Below, piece after piece: positions 11,036-20,518 of a DNA stretch of 64,000 nucleotides. Source of the DNA: Shimwellia blattae DSM 4481 = NBRC 105725 (lineage in GTDB: Bacteria; Pseudomonadota; Gammaproteobacteria; Enterobacterales; Enterobacteriaceae); NCBI RefSeq assembly GCF_000262305.1, contig NC_017910.1:1302001-1366000 (forward strand), given 5' to 3'. Numbering within the stretch: the first letter of the stretch is position 1; each line of letters begins with the position of its first letter. Below the pieces are notes generated by a model. It saw only the letters and a program-made list of their open reading frames with translations, was not told the DNA's origin and made no database searches. The position numbers and the translations under genes are program-made.

Positions 11036-12009
11036 GCTGGTTAACCCCGGATGTTATCGACATTCTGATTGCCGTTCTCAAGGCGGTGGTGATCCTGCTG
11101 GTGGTGGTCACCTGCGGGGCGTTCATGAGTTTTGGTGAGCGCCGTCTGCTGGGGCTGTTCCAGAACCGCTACGGGCCGAACCGCGTAGGCTGGGGGGGAT
11201 CCCTTCAGCTGGTGGCGGACATGATCAAAATGTTCTTTAAAGAGGACTGGATCCCGCGCTTTTCGGACAGGGTGATTTTCACCCTGGCGCCGATGATAGC
11301 CTTTACCTCGCTGCTGCTGGCGTTTGCCATTGTGCCGGTCAGCCCAGGCTGGGTGGTGGCGGATCTCAATATCGGGATTTTGTTTTTCCTGATGCTGGCG
11401 GGCCTGGCCGTCTATGCGGTGCTGTTTGCCGGCTGGTCCAGTAACAACAAATACTCCCTGCTGGGGGCGATGCGTGCCTCGGCCCAGACCCTGAGTTATG
11501 AGGTGTTCCTCGGCCTCTCCCTGATGGGGGTTGTGGCCCAGGCGGGCTCCTTCAATATGGGGGATATTGTCGATAATCAGGCCCACCTGTGGAACGTTAT
11601 CCCGCAGTTCTTTGGCTTCCTGACTTTTGCCATTGCCGGTGTGGCCGTGTGTCACCGCCACCCCTTTGACCAGCCGGAAGCAGAGCAGGAGCTGGCAGAC
11701 GGCTACCACATTGAATATTCCGGCATGAAGTTCGGCCTGTTCTTTGTGGGGGAATATATCGGCATTGTGACCATCTCCGCCATGATGGTGACCCTGTTCT
11801 TCGGTGGCTGGCACGGGCCTTTCCTGCCGCCGTTCATCTGGTTCGCGCTGAAAACCGCATTCTTCATGATGATGTTTATTCTGATTCGTGCGTCATTACC
11901 CCGTCCCCGTTACGACCAGGTGATGTCCTTCGGCTGGAAAGTGTGTCTGCCGTTGACGCTTATCAACTTACTGGTGACGGCTGCCGTGATCCTCTGGCAG
12001 GCGCAATAA
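11032..12009 (+). CDS. nuoH: NADH:quinone oxidoreductase subunit H
   Basis: NuoH is the membrane-arm subunit next to the quinone chamber. The 325-residue protein has about eight hydrophobic helices. It also has the conserved cytoplasmic loops [20 protein letters not shown] (about 36-55) and [20 protein letters not shown] (about 208-227), which contribute acidic residues to the proposed proton path. The ATG overlaps the nuoG stop codon in ATGA. It is nearly identical to E. coli NuoH. Confidence 0.98.
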   Translation: MSWLTPDVIDILIAVLKAVVILLVVVTCGAFMSFGERRLLGLFQNRYGPNRVGWGGSLQLVADMIKMFFKEDWIPRFSDRVIFTLAPMIAFTSLLLAFAIVPVSPGWVVADLNIGILFFLMLAGLAVYAVLFAGWSSNNKYSLLGAMRASAQTLSYEVFLGLSLMGVVAQAGSFNMGDIVDNQAHLWNVIPQFFGFLTFAIAGVAVCHRHPFDQPEAEQELADGYHIEYSGMKFGLFFVGEYIGIVTISAMMVTLFFGGWHGPFLPPFIWFALKTAFFMMMFILIRASLPRPRYDQVMSFGWKVCLPLTLINLLVTAAVILWQAQ

Positions 12010-12021
12010 GGTGAAAAAACC

Positions 12022-12564
12022 ATGACATTAAAAGAGTTGGTTGTTGGTTTTGGCACCCAGGTACGCAGTATCTGGATGATAGGCTTGCACGCCTTCGCCA
12101 AACGCGAAACCCAGATGTACCCGGAAGAGCCGGTTTACCTGCCGCCCCGTTACCGCGGGCGTATTGTCCTGACCCGCGACCCGGACGGCGAAGAGCGCTG
12201 CGTGGCCTGTAACCTGTGCGCCGTTGCCTGCCCGGTGGGCTGTATCTCATTACAGAAAGCCGAAATGCAGGATGGCCGCTGGTATCCGGAGTTTTTCCGC
12301 ATCAACTTTTCGCGCTGCATTTTCTGTGGTCTGTGTGAGGAAGCCTGCCCGACCACGGCAATTCAGCTGACCCCGGATTTTGAGCTGGGCGAATACAAGC
12401 GCCAGGACCTGGTGTATGAGAAAGAAGATCTGCTGATCTCCGGCCCGGGTAAATACCCGGAATATAACTTCTACCGGATGGCCGGTATGGCAATTGACGG
12501 CAAGGACAAAGGCGAGGCGGAAAACGAAGCCAAACCTGTCGACGTCAAAGGCCTGTTACCGTAA
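12022..12564 (+). CDS. nuoI: NADH:quinone oxidoreductase subunit I
   Basis: NuoI is an 8Fe-ferredoxin subunit that carries the two [4Fe-4S] clusters N6a and N6b between NuoG and NuoB. At 180 residues it equals E. coli in length. Two classical cluster motifs are present: [15 protein letters not shown] at about residues 60-74 and [15 protein letters not shown] at about 99-113. The N-terminal amphipathic stretch anchors it to the membrane arm. It starts 12 bp after nuoH. Confidence 0.98.
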   Translation: MTLKELVVGFGTQVRSIWMIGLHAFAKRETQMYPEEPVYLPPRYRGRIVLTRDPDGEERCVACNLCAVACPVGCISLQKAEMQDGRWYPEFFRINFSRCIFCGLCEEACPTTAIQLTPDFELGEYKRQDLVYEKEDLLISGPGKYPEYNFYRMAGMAIDGKDKGEAENEAKPVDVKGLLP

Positions 12565-12576
12565 AGGAGAGGGGCA

Positions 12577-13128
12577 ATGGAATTCGCATTTTATATTTGC
12601 GGCCTGGTGGCAGTCCTGGCAACGCTCAGGGTTATCACCCATACCAATCCGGTACATGCGCTGCTGTACCTGATTGTGTCGCTGCTGGCGATAGCCGGGG
12701 TGTTTTTCTCCCTCGGGGCTTATTTCGCCGGGGCGCTGGAGATAATCGTCTACGCCGGGGCCATTATGGTGCTGTTCGTGTTTGTGGTGATGATGCTTAA
12801 CCTCGGGAATTCGGTGGTTGAACAGGAGCGCCAGTGGCTGAAACCGCAACTGTGGATAGGCCCGGGCGTGCTCTCGGCGCTGCTGCTGGTGGTGATGGTG
12901 TATGCCATCCTCGGCATTAACGACCAGGGGATCGACGGGGCCGCCATTGACGCAAAACAGGTGGGTATTGCCCTGTTCGGGCCCTATGTGCTGGCGGTGG
13001 AGCTGGCCTCTATGCTGCTGCTGGCGGGGCTGGTGGTGGCCTTTCACCTCGGGCGGGAAGAACGCCAGGGGGAGCTGCTCAGCAATCGTCCGAATGACAG
13101 TAAAAGAAAAACGGAGGAGCGCACATGA
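12577..13128 (+). CDS. nuoJ: NADH:quinone oxidoreductase subunit J
   Basis: NuoJ is a membrane subunit of the complex I proton-translocating arm. The 183-residue protein has five hydrophobic segments, including the third helix region [18 protein letters not shown], known in the family for a conformational pi-bulge. It is preceded by a strong Shine-Dalgarno sequence (AAAGGAGAGG). Its last codon overlaps nuoK by 4 bp. Confidence 0.98.
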   Translation: MEFAFYICGLVAVLATLRVITHTNPVHALLYLIVSLLAIAGVFFSLGAYFAGALEIIVYAGAIMVLFVFVVMMLNLGNSVVEQERQWLKPQLWIGPGVLSALLLVVMVYAILGINDQGIDGAAIDAKQVGIALFGPYVLAVELASMLLLAGLVVAFHLGREERQGELLSNRPNDSKRKTEERT

Positions 13129-13427
13129 TCCCGTTACAGCATGGATTGATCCTCGCTGCTATTTTGTTTGTCCTTGGGCTGACCGGGCTGGTGATTCGCC
13201 GCAACCTGCTGTTTATGCTGATAGGGCTGGAAATTATGATTAACGCTGCGGCGCTGGCCTTTGTGGTGGCGGGCAGTTACTGGGGGCAAACGGATGGCCA
13301 GGTGATGTATATCCTCGCCATTACGCTCGCGGCGGCGGAGGCCAGTATTGGCCTGGCGCTGCTGCTGCAGCTCCATCGTCGTCGTCAGAACCTGAATATC
13401 GATTCAGTAAGTGAGATGCGCGGATGA
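13125..13427 (+). CDS. nuoK: NADH:quinone oxidoreductase subunit K
   Basis: NuoK is a 100-residue, three-helix membrane subunit homologous to MrpC of Na+/H+ antiporters. Conserved membrane glutamates are seen in [17 protein letters not shown] and in the third helix ([16 protein letters not shown]); both are needed for proton transfer in the family. The start overlaps nuoJ and the end overlaps nuoL, each by 4 bp, so translation is probably coupled through nuoJ-K-L. Confidence 0.98.
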   Translation: MIPLQHGLILAAILFVLGLTGLVIRRNLLFMLIGLEIMINAAALAFVVAGSYWGQTDGQVMYILAITLAAAEASIGLALLLQLHRRRQNLNIDSVSEMRG

Positions 13428-15268
13428 ATTTTCTCTGGTTAACCGTAGCCTTCCCGCTGCTGGGATATCTGCTGCTGGCGTTCTCACGCGGGCGCTGGTC
13501 TGAAAACCTGTCGGCCACTATCGGTATCGGTGCCGTTGGCCTGGCGGCGCTGGTGACTGCCGTGGCCGGGGTGGAATACCTCGGCCAGGACGCCCGTGCG
13601 CCCTTCACCCAGCCCCTGTGGACCTGGATGTCGGTGGGGGATTTTAATATCGGTTTTAATCTGGTGCTGGACGGCCTCTCCCTGACTATGCTGTCTGTGG
13701 TGACCGGGGTGGGCTTCCTGATCCATATGTATGCCTCCTGGTATATGCGCGGGGAGGAGGGCTACTCCCGCTTCTTCGCCTATACCAACCTGTTTATTGC
13801 CAGCATGGTGATACTGGTCCTGGCCGACAACCTGCTGCTGATGTACCTCGGCTGGGAAGGGGTGGGGCTGTGCTCCTACCTGCTGATTGGCTTTTATTAT
13901 ACGGATCCGAAAAACGGCGCCGCAGCCATGAAGGCGTTTGTGGTGACCCGGGTGGGCGACGTGTTCCTCGCCTTCGGGTTGTTCATCCTCTATAACGAGC
14001 TGGGCACCCTGAACTTCCGTGAAATGGCCGAGCTGGCGCCGCAGCACTTTGCCGCAGGCAGCACCACGTTGCAGTGGGCTACCCTGATGTTGCTGGGTGG
14101 TGCGGTGGGTAAATCTGCCCAGTTGCCGTTACAAACCTGGCTTGCGGATGCCATGGCGGGCCCGACCCCGGTTTCTGCCCTGATCCACGCGGCGACCATG
14201 GTCACCGCCGGGGTGTACCTGATTGCCCGTACTCACGGCCTGTTCCTGCTGACCCCGGAGGTGCTGCATCTGGTGGCGATTGTCGGGGCGGTAACCCTGG
14301 TGCTGGCAGGCTTTGCCGCCCTGGTACAGACCGACATCAAACGGGTGCTGGCCTATTCCACCATGAGCCAGATTGGCTATATGTTCCTCGCCCTCGGGGT
14401 GCAGGCCTGGGATGCGGCTATCTTCCACCTGATGACCCACGCTTTCTTTAAGGCGCTGCTGTTCCTGGCCTCCGGCTCGGTTATCCTGGCCTGCCACCAT
14501 GAGCAGAACATCTTCAAAATGGGCGGGCTGCGCAAGTCAATTCCGCTGGTGTATGCCTGCTTCCTGGTGGGGGGGGCGGCACTCTCTGCGCTGCCGCTGG
14601 TCACGGCGGGCTTCTTCAGTAAGGATGAGATCCTCGCCGGGGCAATGGCAAACGGCCACATCAACCTGATGATTGCCGGGCTGGTGGGGGCGTTTATGAC
14701 TTCCCTGTATACCTTCCGGATGATTTTCATCGTCTTCCACGGTAAAGAACAGACTCACGCACACCCGGTAAAAGGGATAACCCACACGCTGCCGCTGGTG
14801 GTGTTGCTGGTGCTCTCGACCTTTGTGGGGGCGCTGATTGTGCCGCCGCTGCATGGGGTACTGCCGGCCAGCGCGGAACTGGCTCATGGCCAGGTGCTGA
14901 CCCTGGAGATAACCTCCGGGATTGTGGCTATCGCCGGGATCCTGATTGCCGCCTGGCTGTGGCTCGGGAAACGCACGCTGGTGACCGCGGTAGCAAACAG
15001 CGGCCCGGGGCGCTTCTTCGCCACCTGGTGGTTCAACGCATGGGGCTTCGACTGGCTGTATGACAAGGTGTTTGTGAAGCCGTTCCTTGCGGTTGCCTGG
15101 CTGCTGAAACGCGATCCGCTCAACGGGCTGATGACGCTACCGGCGTATATTGCCCGCTTTGCCGGGCGCGGGCTGCTGCTCAGTGAAAACGGCTACCTGC
15201 GCTGGTATGTGGCCTCTATGAGTATCGGCGCTGTGGTGGTGCTGGCGCTGCTGATGGTGTTTCGTTGA
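13424..15268 (+). CDS. nuoL: NADH:quinone oxidoreductase subunit L (antiporter-like)
   Basis: NuoL is the distal antiporter-like proton-pumping subunit with the long lateral helix. The 614-residue protein is highly hydrophobic, with about 16 membrane segments expected. Family signatures include [20 protein letters not shown] (about 140-160), a lysine in [20 protein letters not shown], and [15 protein letters not shown]. The C-terminal lateral-helix segment is present. It overlaps nuoK by 4 bp. The gene is followed by a 201-bp gap that holds a palindromic element, an unusual break within the operon. Confidence 0.97.
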   Translation: MNFLWLTVAFPLLGYLLLAFSRGRWSENLSATIGIGAVGLAALVTAVAGVEYLGQDARAPFTQPLWTWMSVGDFNIGFNLVLDGLSLTMLSVVTGVGFLIHMYASWYMRGEEGYSRFFAYTNLFIASMVILVLADNLLLMYLGWEGVGLCSYLLIGFYYTDPKNGAAAMKAFVVTRVGDVFLAFGLFILYNELGTLNFREMAELAPQHFAAGSTTLQWATLMLLGGAVGKSAQLPLQTWLADAMAGPTPVSALIHAATMVTAGVYLIARTHGLFLLTPEVLHLVAIVGAVTLVLAGFAALVQTDIKRVLAYSTMSQIGYMFLALGVQAWDAAIFHLMTHAFFKALLFLASGSVILACHHEQNIFKMGGLRKSIPLVYACFLVGGAALSALPLVTAGFFSKDEILAGAMANGHINLMIAGLVGAFMTSLYTFRMIFIVFHGKEQTHAHPVKGITHTLPLVVLLVLSTFVGALIVPPLHGVLPASAELAHGQVLTLEITSGIVAIAGILIAAWLWLGKRTLVTAVANSGPGRFFATWWFNAWGFDWLYDKVFVKPFLAVAWLLKRDPLNGLMTLPAYIARFAGRGLLLSENGYLRWYVASMSIGAVVVLALLMVFR

Positions 15269-15344
15269 TCGGATATGAGGGAGTGCGCTTCTCCCTCAAC
15301 GGTTTGTATTGCGTTACCTGTTCCCGTGGCGTTATCGGTGCAGG

Positions 15345-15425
15345 CATACGGAAGACGGCCAGCGCACAATAACCGGAGCGTACTGGAGTACGTGAGGATT
15401 GCGCACTGGCCGGACGCCGTGTGGC
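15345..15425. repeat. Imperfect palindromic intergenic element between nuoL and nuoM
   Basis: The centre is a perfect palindrome, CGTACT-GG-AGTACG (15379-15392). It is flanked by longer imperfect arms: GGCCAGCGCACAAT at 15357-15370 and ATTGCGCACTGGCC at 15398-15411, which pair at 12 of 14 positions. The outer sequence continues the symmetry weakly. The form resembles dispersed enterobacterial intergenic repeats such as ERIC, which also have a central short palindrome, but the sequence is not the ERIC consensus as I recall it. As RNA it would form a long hairpin inside the nuo transcript. Confidence 0.55.
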
Positions 15426-15469
15426 AAATAAGATAGCCACCGAATAGATTAATAAGGAATATAATTGCC

Positions 15470-16999
15470 ATGCTACTACCCTGGCTAATACTCATACCCT
15501 TCATTGGCGGCTTCCTGTGCTGGCAATCGGAGCGCTTCGGCACCCGTACGCCGCGCTGGATTGCGCTGATCACCATGGGGCTGACCCTGGCGCTGTCTTT
15601 GCAGCTCTGGTTGCAGGGCGGCTACTCCCTGACCCAGTCCGCCGGGTTACCTCAGTGGCAGTCTGAATTTCTGCTGCCCTGGATCCCGCGCTTTGGCATT
15701 TCAGTGCATCTGGCGCTGGACGGTCTGTCCCTTTTGATGGTGGTGCTGACCGGGCTGCTCGGTGTGCTGGCGGTGCTCTGCTCCTGGAATGAGATCCAGA
15801 AGTATCAGGGCTTTTTCCACCTCAACCTGATGTGGATCCTCGGCGGTGTTATCGGGGTGTTCCTCGCCATCGACATGTTCCTGTTCTTCTTCTTCTGGGA
15901 AATGATGCTGGTGCCGATGTACTTCCTGATAGCGCTGTGGGGCCATAAAGCCTCCGACGGGAAGACCCGCATCAGTGCCGCGACCAAGTTCTTTATCTAC
16001 ACCCAGGCCAGTGGTCTGGTGATGCTGATTGCGATACTGGCGCTGGTCTTTGTGCACCACAGCGCCACCGGGGTGTGGACCTTCAGCTATGAAGCGCTGC
16101 TGAAAACCCCGATGGGCAGTAACGTTGAATATTTGCTGATGCTGGGCTTCTTTATCGCCTTCGCGGTGAAGATGCCGGTCGTGCCGCTGCACGGCTGGCT
16201 GCCGGATGCCCACTCCCAGGCGCCGACGGCGGGTTCCGTTGACCTGGCGGGGATTTTGCTGAAAACCGCAGCCTACGGGTTACTGCGCTTCTCGCTGCCC
16301 CTGTTCCCGAACGCATCTGCCCAGTTTGCGCCCGTTGCCATGTGGCTTGGGGTGATTGGGATTTTCTACGGCGCCTGGATGGCCTTCTCCCAGACGGATA
16401 TCAAGCGCCTGATTGCCTATACCTCCGTTTCCCACATGGGGTTTGTGCTGATCGCCATCTACACCGGTAGCCAGCTGGCCTACCAGGGGGCGGTGATCCA
16501 GATGATCGCCCATGGCCTTTCTGCGGCGGGGCTGTTCATTCTGTGCGGCCAGCTCTATGAGCGCCTGCATACCCGTGATATGACGAAGATGGGGGGACTG
16601 TGGGGCAAGATTAAATGGCTCCCGGCCCTGTCGATGTTCTTTGCGGTGGCGACCCTGGGGATGCCGGGCACCGGGAACTTCGTTGGCGAGTTTATGATTC
16701 TGTTTGGCAGCTACCATGTGGTGCCGGTTATCACGGTCATCTCCACCTTCGGGCTGGTGTTTGCATCGGTGTACTCTCTGGCGATGCTGCATCGCGCTTA
16801 CTTTGGTAAGGCAAAAACTGAGGCCGCGGCGCAACCGCTGCCCGGACTGTCAGCACGCGAATTGTTCATTATTCTGTTGCTGGTTGTACTGCTGGTGCTG
16901 CTGGGCTTTTACCCGCAGCCGATTCTGGATACCTCGCACGCGGCGATGGGTAATATCCAGCAGTGGTATACCGGTTCAATTTTAACTACAAGGCCGTAA
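15470..16999 (+). CDS. nuoM: NADH:quinone oxidoreductase subunit M (antiporter-like)
   Basis: NuoM is the second antiporter-like proton-channel subunit. Its 509 residues equal E. coli NuoM. About 14 membrane helices are expected. Conserved charged segments include [20 protein letters not shown] (with the key glutamate near residue 144), [20 protein letters not shown] (with the lysine near 234) and [20 protein letters not shown]. An AAGGAAT Shine-Dalgarno precedes the ATG. It follows the palindromic gap after nuoL and precedes nuoN by 7 bp. Confidence 0.98.
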   Translation: MLLPWLILIPFIGGFLCWQSERFGTRTPRWIALITMGLTLALSLQLWLQGGYSLTQSAGLPQWQSEFLLPWIPRFGISVHLALDGLSLLMVVLTGLLGVLAVLCSWNEIQKYQGFFHLNLMWILGGVIGVFLAIDMFLFFFFWEMMLVPMYFLIALWGHKASDGKTRISAATKFFIYTQASGLVMLIAILALVFVHHSATGVWTFSYEALLKTPMGSNVEYLLMLGFFIAFAVKMPVVPLHGWLPDAHSQAPTAGSVDLAGILLKTAAYGLLRFSLPLFPNASAQFAPVAMWLGVIGIFYGAWMAFSQTDIKRLIAYTSVSHMGFVLIAIYTGSQLAYQGAVIQMIAHGLSAAGLFILCGQLYERLHTRDMTKMGGLWGKIKWLPALSMFFAVATLGMPGTGNFVGEFMILFGSYHVVPVITVISTFGLVFASVYSLAMLHRAYFGKAKTEAAAQPLPGLSARELFIILLLVVLLVLLGFYPQPILDTSHAAMGNIQQWYTGSILTTRP

Positions 17000-17006
17000 T
17001 TCGCTC

Positions 17007-18464
17007 ATGACTCTAACAACTCAGCATTTGATCGCGTTACTGCCGCTGTTGATCGTCGGATTGACGGTGGTGGTGGTGATGTTGTCCATTGCGTGGCGAC
17101 GCGACCATTTTGTTAATGCCACGCTCTCGGTTGTCGGGCTTAACCTGGCGCTGCTCTCTTTGTGGTTTGTGGGCCAGGCCGGGCCGATGGATGTGACCCC
17201 GCTGCTGCGGGTAGACGGCTACGCCATGCTGTATACCGGGCTGGTATTACTGGCAAGCCTTGCGACCTGTACCTTTGCTTACCCGTGGCTGCAAAACTAC
17301 CCGGACAATAAAGAAGAGTTCTACCTGCTGGTGCTGATTGCCGCCCTCGGCGGGCTGCTTCTGGCCAGTGCTAACCACTTTGCGGCGCTGTTCCTCGGCA
17401 TTGAGCTGATTTCCCTGCCGCTGTTTGGCCTGGTGGGCTATGCCTTCCGCCAGAAGCGCTCGCTGGAAGCCAGCATCAAATACACGCTGCTTTCTGCGGC
17501 CGCGTCCTCCTTCCTGCTGTTCGGTATTGCGCTGGTGTATGCCCAGACCGGGGATCTTTCCTTCGGGGCCCTGGGCCGCAGCCTGGCGGACAATATGCTG
17601 CACGAGCCTCTGCTGCTGGCGGGTGTGGGCATGATGATTGTCGGCCTCGGGTTTAAACTGTCCCTGGTGCCGTTTCATCTGTGGACGCCGGATGTCTACC
17701 AGGGGGCACCGGCACCGGTATCAACCTTCCTTGCCACCGCCAGTAAGATTGCCATCTTTGCGGTAGTGATGCGCCTGTTCCTGTATGCGCCCATTGGCCA
17801 GAGCGAGGCGGTGCGGATCGTACTGGGGATTATCGCCTTTGCGTCTATCCTGTTTGGTAACCTGATGGCCATCAGCCAGAGCAATATTAAGCGCCTGCTG
17901 GGTTACTCCTCCATTGCCCACCTCGGTTACCTGCTGGTGGCGCTGATTGCCCTGCAGCACGGGGATATGGCGATGGAGACGGTCGGGGTGTATCTGGCCG
18001 GTTATCTGTTCAGCAGCCTGGGGGCGTTTGGCGTAGTGAGCCTGATGTCCAGCCCCTACCGGGGGCCGGATGCGGATTCGCTGTTCTCTTATCGCGGCCT
18101 GTTCTGGCACCGCCCGCTGCTGTCTGCGGTGATGACGGTGATGATGCTCTCCCTTGCGGGGATCCCGATGACGCTGGGCTTTATCGGGAAATTCTACGTG
18201 CTGGCGGTGGGTGTGGATGCGCACCTGTGGTGGCTGACCGGTGCCGTGGTGGTGGGCTCGGCCATTGGTCTGTACTATTACCTGCGCGTTACCGTGAGCC
18301 TGTATCTCTCCGCGCCTCAGCAACTGAACCGCGATACGCCGTCTAACTGGGCGTTTACCGCCGGTGGGGTGGTGGTGCTGATAGCCGCGCTGCTGGTGCT
18401 GGTGCTGGGGGTGTACCCGCAGCCGTTAATCAGCATTGTGCAGCTGGCGGCCCCGCTGATGTAA
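17007..18464 (+). CDS. nuoN: NADH:quinone oxidoreductase subunit N (antiporter-like)
   Basis: NuoN is the third antiporter-like subunit and the last gene of the operon. Its 485 residues equal E. coli NuoN. About 14 hydrophobic helices are expected. Signatures include [19 protein letters not shown] (about 130-150), [20 protein letters not shown] with the membrane lysine, and [21 protein letters not shown] clear terminator follows 20 bp after the stop codon, closing the nuo transcription unit. Confidence 0.98.
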   Translation: MTLTTQHLIALLPLLIVGLTVVVVMLSIAWRRDHFVNATLSVVGLNLALLSLWFVGQAGPMDVTPLLRVDGYAMLYTGLVLLASLATCTFAYPWLQNYPDNKEEFYLLVLIAALGGLLLASANHFAALFLGIELISLPLFGLVGYAFRQKRSLEASIKYTLLSAAASSFLLFGIALVYAQTGDLSFGALGRSLADNMLHEPLLLAGVGMMIVGLGFKLSLVPFHLWTPDVYQGAPAPVSTFLATASKIAIFAVVMRLFLYAPIGQSEAVRIVLGIIAFASILFGNLMAISQSNIKRLLGYSSIAHLGYLLVALIALQHGDMAMETVGVYLAGYLFSSLGAFGVVSLMSSPYRGPDADSLFSYRGLFWHRPLLSAVMTVMMLSLAGIPMTLGFIGKFYVLAVGVDAHLWWLTGAVVVGSAIGLYYYLRVTVSLYLSAPQQLNRDTPSNWAFTAGGVVVLIAALLVLVLGVYPQPLISIVQLAAPLM

Positions 18465-18483
18465 GGCGGACGCCATTATCACG

Positions 18484-18509
18484 AAACCCGGCTGCGGCCG
18501 GGTTTTTTG
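18484..18509 (+). terminator. Rho-independent terminator of the nuo operon
   Basis: The stem AACCCGGC/GCCGGGTT has a TGCG loop and is followed by TTTT. It lies just after nuoN and marks the end of the operon. Confidence 0.85.
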
Positions 18510-18687
18510 TGCCTGTCGCCCGTGAATGACCTGAGTAACCTGCCCCTACGCTTCTGAATAAATGGAAGCCATCTTCTGAATCCGCCATAAAACCCCAGAA
18601 ATCGAAAATCACCGGGTTGAAAAAACACCCCCAAACGGGAGATGAATACCATCCCGCGCTGCAGGGGGGGAGTAAGTGGTATTGCGT

Positions 18688-18703
18688 GTTGACAAGTGTC
18701 AAC
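18688..18703. promoter_or_regulatory. Candidate operator/promoter of the HicA-like/HicB-like pair
   Basis: GTTGAC-AAGT-GTCAAC is a perfect 6-bp inverted repeat 31 bp upstream of the first gene of the pair. It overlaps a -35 box TTGACA (18689-18694). A plausible -10 is TAAGGT at 18712-18717 with a 17-bp spacer. Another GTTGACAA half-site occurs at 18979-18986, just before the second gene. An operator overlapping the -35 box is typical of autoregulated toxin-antitoxin operons. Function is inferred. Confidence 0.45.
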
Positions 18704-18734
18704 GAAAATAATAAGGTCATATACCCGGAGGCAA

Positions 18735-18959
18735 ATGAAAAAACATCCGAACAAGCATATCCAGGCCGCCATTGAATATGCCCTGAGTCAGGGCTGGGTT
18801 TGGGTTCCACCAGGTGATTCCGCCCACTGTTTTTGCAAGTTACGTTGTGGTCATCCGGAAGGTGAGCATCGGGATCACCAGATGAGTATATGGTCGACGC
18901 CGAAAAGTGCTGAGAACCATGCCAGGCAAATCAGGCGCAAAACAAACCGCTGCTCTTGA
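18735..18959 (+). CDS. Small HicA-like protein (putative mRNA interferase-type toxin)
   Basis: This is a 74-residue basic protein with no signal peptide or membrane segment. The layout is a helix (HIQAAIEYALSQGW), a strand with loop GDSAH, a strand (CFCKLRC), a strand (HQMSIWST) and a helix (SAENHARQIRRK). This alpha-beta-beta-beta-alpha order and the conserved His after a Gly/Ser-containing loop (H31) resemble the small dsRNA-binding-fold HicA toxins. It has four cysteines (C32, C34, C38, C73), so a metal site is possible. The start is set by a good GGAGG Shine-Dalgarno 6 bp upstream. A longer in-frame start at 18696 would overlap the putative operator. The neighbouring gene encodes a DNA-binding protein, as expected for a cognate antitoxin. 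The toxin call is inference. Confidence 0.55.
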   Translation: MKKHPNKHIQAAIEYALSQGWVWVPPGDSAHCFCKLRCGHPEGEHRDHQMSIWSTPKSAENHARQIRRKTNRCS

Positions 18960-19029
18960 TTGTGTCTGGTCGGGGGGCGTTGACAATCTCCGTTTACTGA
19001 ACGACCAAAGGCTAACCGAAGGGGGAACG

Positions 19030-19587
19030 ATGGCGCTTTACCACTTTATACTGACGCTCTCAGGCGTAACCTATGACCGCGAAGGGCTGGAAGACGCGCT
19101 GTACGAAAGCGGCTGTGACGATGCACTGATTTGTGCATATGGAAACTCGGTCTATGTTGAGTTCGATCGTGAGGCTGACTCACTCGATGAGGCTATCGCA
19201 TCTGCGGTTGAAAATATCGAATCCGCCGGGATTGGCGCTGTGGTTGAGTCTGTCGACTCTGCCCTTGTGGGGCTGAGCGATATTGCGGAAATGACAAATA
19301 TGTCCCGTCAGGCGATTGCCATGCTGAAAGACGGCACCCGTGGCAGCGGCGATTTTCCTTGCCCCGTTCAGCGCATTAAAGGCCAGTCGCCGCTCTGGGA
19401 CTGGGCGAATGTTGCACAATGGTTGTTAAAAAATGGCCGGTTGAAAGCGAACAGCGAGCTGGTCGTGAACGCGGGTGTATTAAGTAAATGGAATCTGGTG
19501 CTCAGAGCCAGCGCCTCACAAGATTTTAAAGAAGTGGAATCACTTGCGGCGTCACTGATCGAACGACGCCGCAAAACAGTCGCATAA
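19030..19587 (+). CDS. HTH DNA-binding protein, putative HicB-like antitoxin/autoregulator
   Basis: This is a 185-residue cytoplasmic protein that starts at an ATG with a strong GGGGG Shine-Dalgarno. Residues 1-75 form an acidic alpha/beta domain (YHFILTLSGV, then VYVEFDREADSLDEAIASA), loosely reminiscent of the partial RNase-H fold of HicB antitoxins. Residues 79-105 (VGLSDIAEMTNMSRQAIAML) look like a helix-turn-helix, and a tryptophan-rich segment PLWDWANVAQWLL follows. The last 40 residues form a charged helix. It lies 70 bp after the small HicA-like gene on the same strand, and a GTTGACAA half-site lies in the gap. I recall similar proteins annotated only as DNA-binding or hypothetical. 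The antitoxin role is inferred from architecture and context. An upstream in-frame ATG exists at 18907 but lacks similar support. Confidence 0.55.
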   Translation: MALYHFILTLSGVTYDREGLEDALYESGCDDALICAYGNSVYVEFDREADSLDEAIASAVENIESAGIGAVVESVDSALVGLSDIAEMTNMSRQAIAMLKDGTRGSGDFPCPVQRIKGQSPLWDWANVAQWLLKNGRLKANSELVVNAGVLSKWNLVLRASASQDFKEVESLAASLIERRRKTVA

Positions 19588-19653
19588 CGGGTCAGAGCCA
19601 GATCAAGTCGCGACTAATACAACTAATGCAGATTGCGCGTCGTTGCCATTTTA

Positions 19654-20202
19654 TCAACGGGCTATCCTGGAAAAGATAAAATCGACACGCTCTTCTACAG
19701 AAGCACATGGTAATTCAATTAACTGATAGTCATACATACGGTATGTTTTTACCATTGCGTGATATGTCTCGACGGCAACATCGAAAGATTGCCTGCGCTC
19801 TGTATCCTGTACATAGATGTCACGCCAGGGTGGGGCAATGAATACGGTGCGATTATAGCGAAATTTCTCTATGGCATTTTCCAGATGCGCCGGAATAGTA
19901 AGTGCTGAAAGACGTAAATAGCCTGCAACATCAGGAACACCACGGTCGAAGAAGCATAGTTGTGTTTGCCCTTCCGCGTCGTGCCACGAACGCATTTCCC
20001 AGGATAGCATAAGCTCTGCAAATGCAGCCTGGTTGGCCCACGGTAACGCATTACCACCGATGCTAACCTGGTCTTGTATAACACCTCTTCCTGCTTCTTC
20101 AGAACACCAATACCCTCGTTTTGTAAGCGCATCAATTATCGTGCTTTTGCCCGACCCCGGGCCACCTGTAAGAATGAATCGATGTTGAAACGTGGATGAC
20201 AC
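19654..20202 (-). CDS. P-loop AAA-family ATPase of unknown function
   Basis: This 182-residue protein has a Walker A motif GGPGSGKST at residues 13-21, a kinase-like helix (IIDALTKRGY) and a conserved EEAGRGVI segment. A Walker B-like stretch CFFDRGVPD is also present. The layout fits small AAA_28-type predicted ATPase/kinase proteins found widely in bacteria; the substrate is unknown. It starts at GTG, supported by a GGGGGG Shine-Dalgarno 4-5 bp before it. It is convergent with the HTH gene (66-bp gap) and sits where E. coli carries yfb and ela genes, so it belongs to a variable patch between nuoN and rbn. Confidence 0.7.
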   Translation of the reverse strand: MSSTFQHRFILTGGPGSGKSTIIDALTKRGYWCSEEAGRGVIQDQVSIGGNALPWANQAAFAELMLSWEMRSWHDAEGQTQLCFFDRGVPDVAGYLRLSALTIPAHLENAIEKFRYNRTVFIAPPWRDIYVQDTERRQSFDVAVETYHAMVKTYRMYDYQLIELPCASVEERVDFIFSRIAR

Positions 20203-20518
20203 TGAACCCCCCTGAACCTTTTTAGACGCGATGACGCGGCAATAGTGCTGGCGTCCTTTTTGCCCATCGCCATGTTACCTGTGGATGGCATGACTATCAT
20301 AAGAAACCGGGATACAGCCGGGGTTTGCCGCCTGCCATCAACTTTATAGTAAGCACGGTTTTGTTGACTGTGGGCCATTTGCTGATTATCGGCCCGATCC
20401 AAATAGCCGCTTTATGACGCTGGTATTACGTGAGAATGATGAATTGCCATGAGACATTCCGTGGGAACACAACGCTATTTTCATCCAGCCCCTGTCACTC
20501 AGGAGCTGAGCGATGCGG
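20203..20518. other. Gene-poor spacer between the ATPase gene and rbn
   Basis: These 316 bp hold no convincing gene. The region has short imperfect hairpins (for example AAACCGG...CCGGGGTTT around 20310-20330) and a GACGC...GCGTC stem followed by CTTTTTG near 20231-20262, possibly a decayed terminator. E. coli has other genes in this interval. This stretch may be the scar of gene loss or replacement, which is inference. Confidence 0.4.

Noticed and set aside
18430..18810. Minus-strand frames downstream of nuoN
   Set aside because: Their translations do not resemble known proteins, they overlap the nuo terminator and the promoter of the HicA-like gene, and they lack ribosome binding sites.
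20136..20402. 88-codon minus-strand frame near the ATPase start
   Set aside because: It overlaps the ATPase start region out of frame and shows no family similarity or good start.
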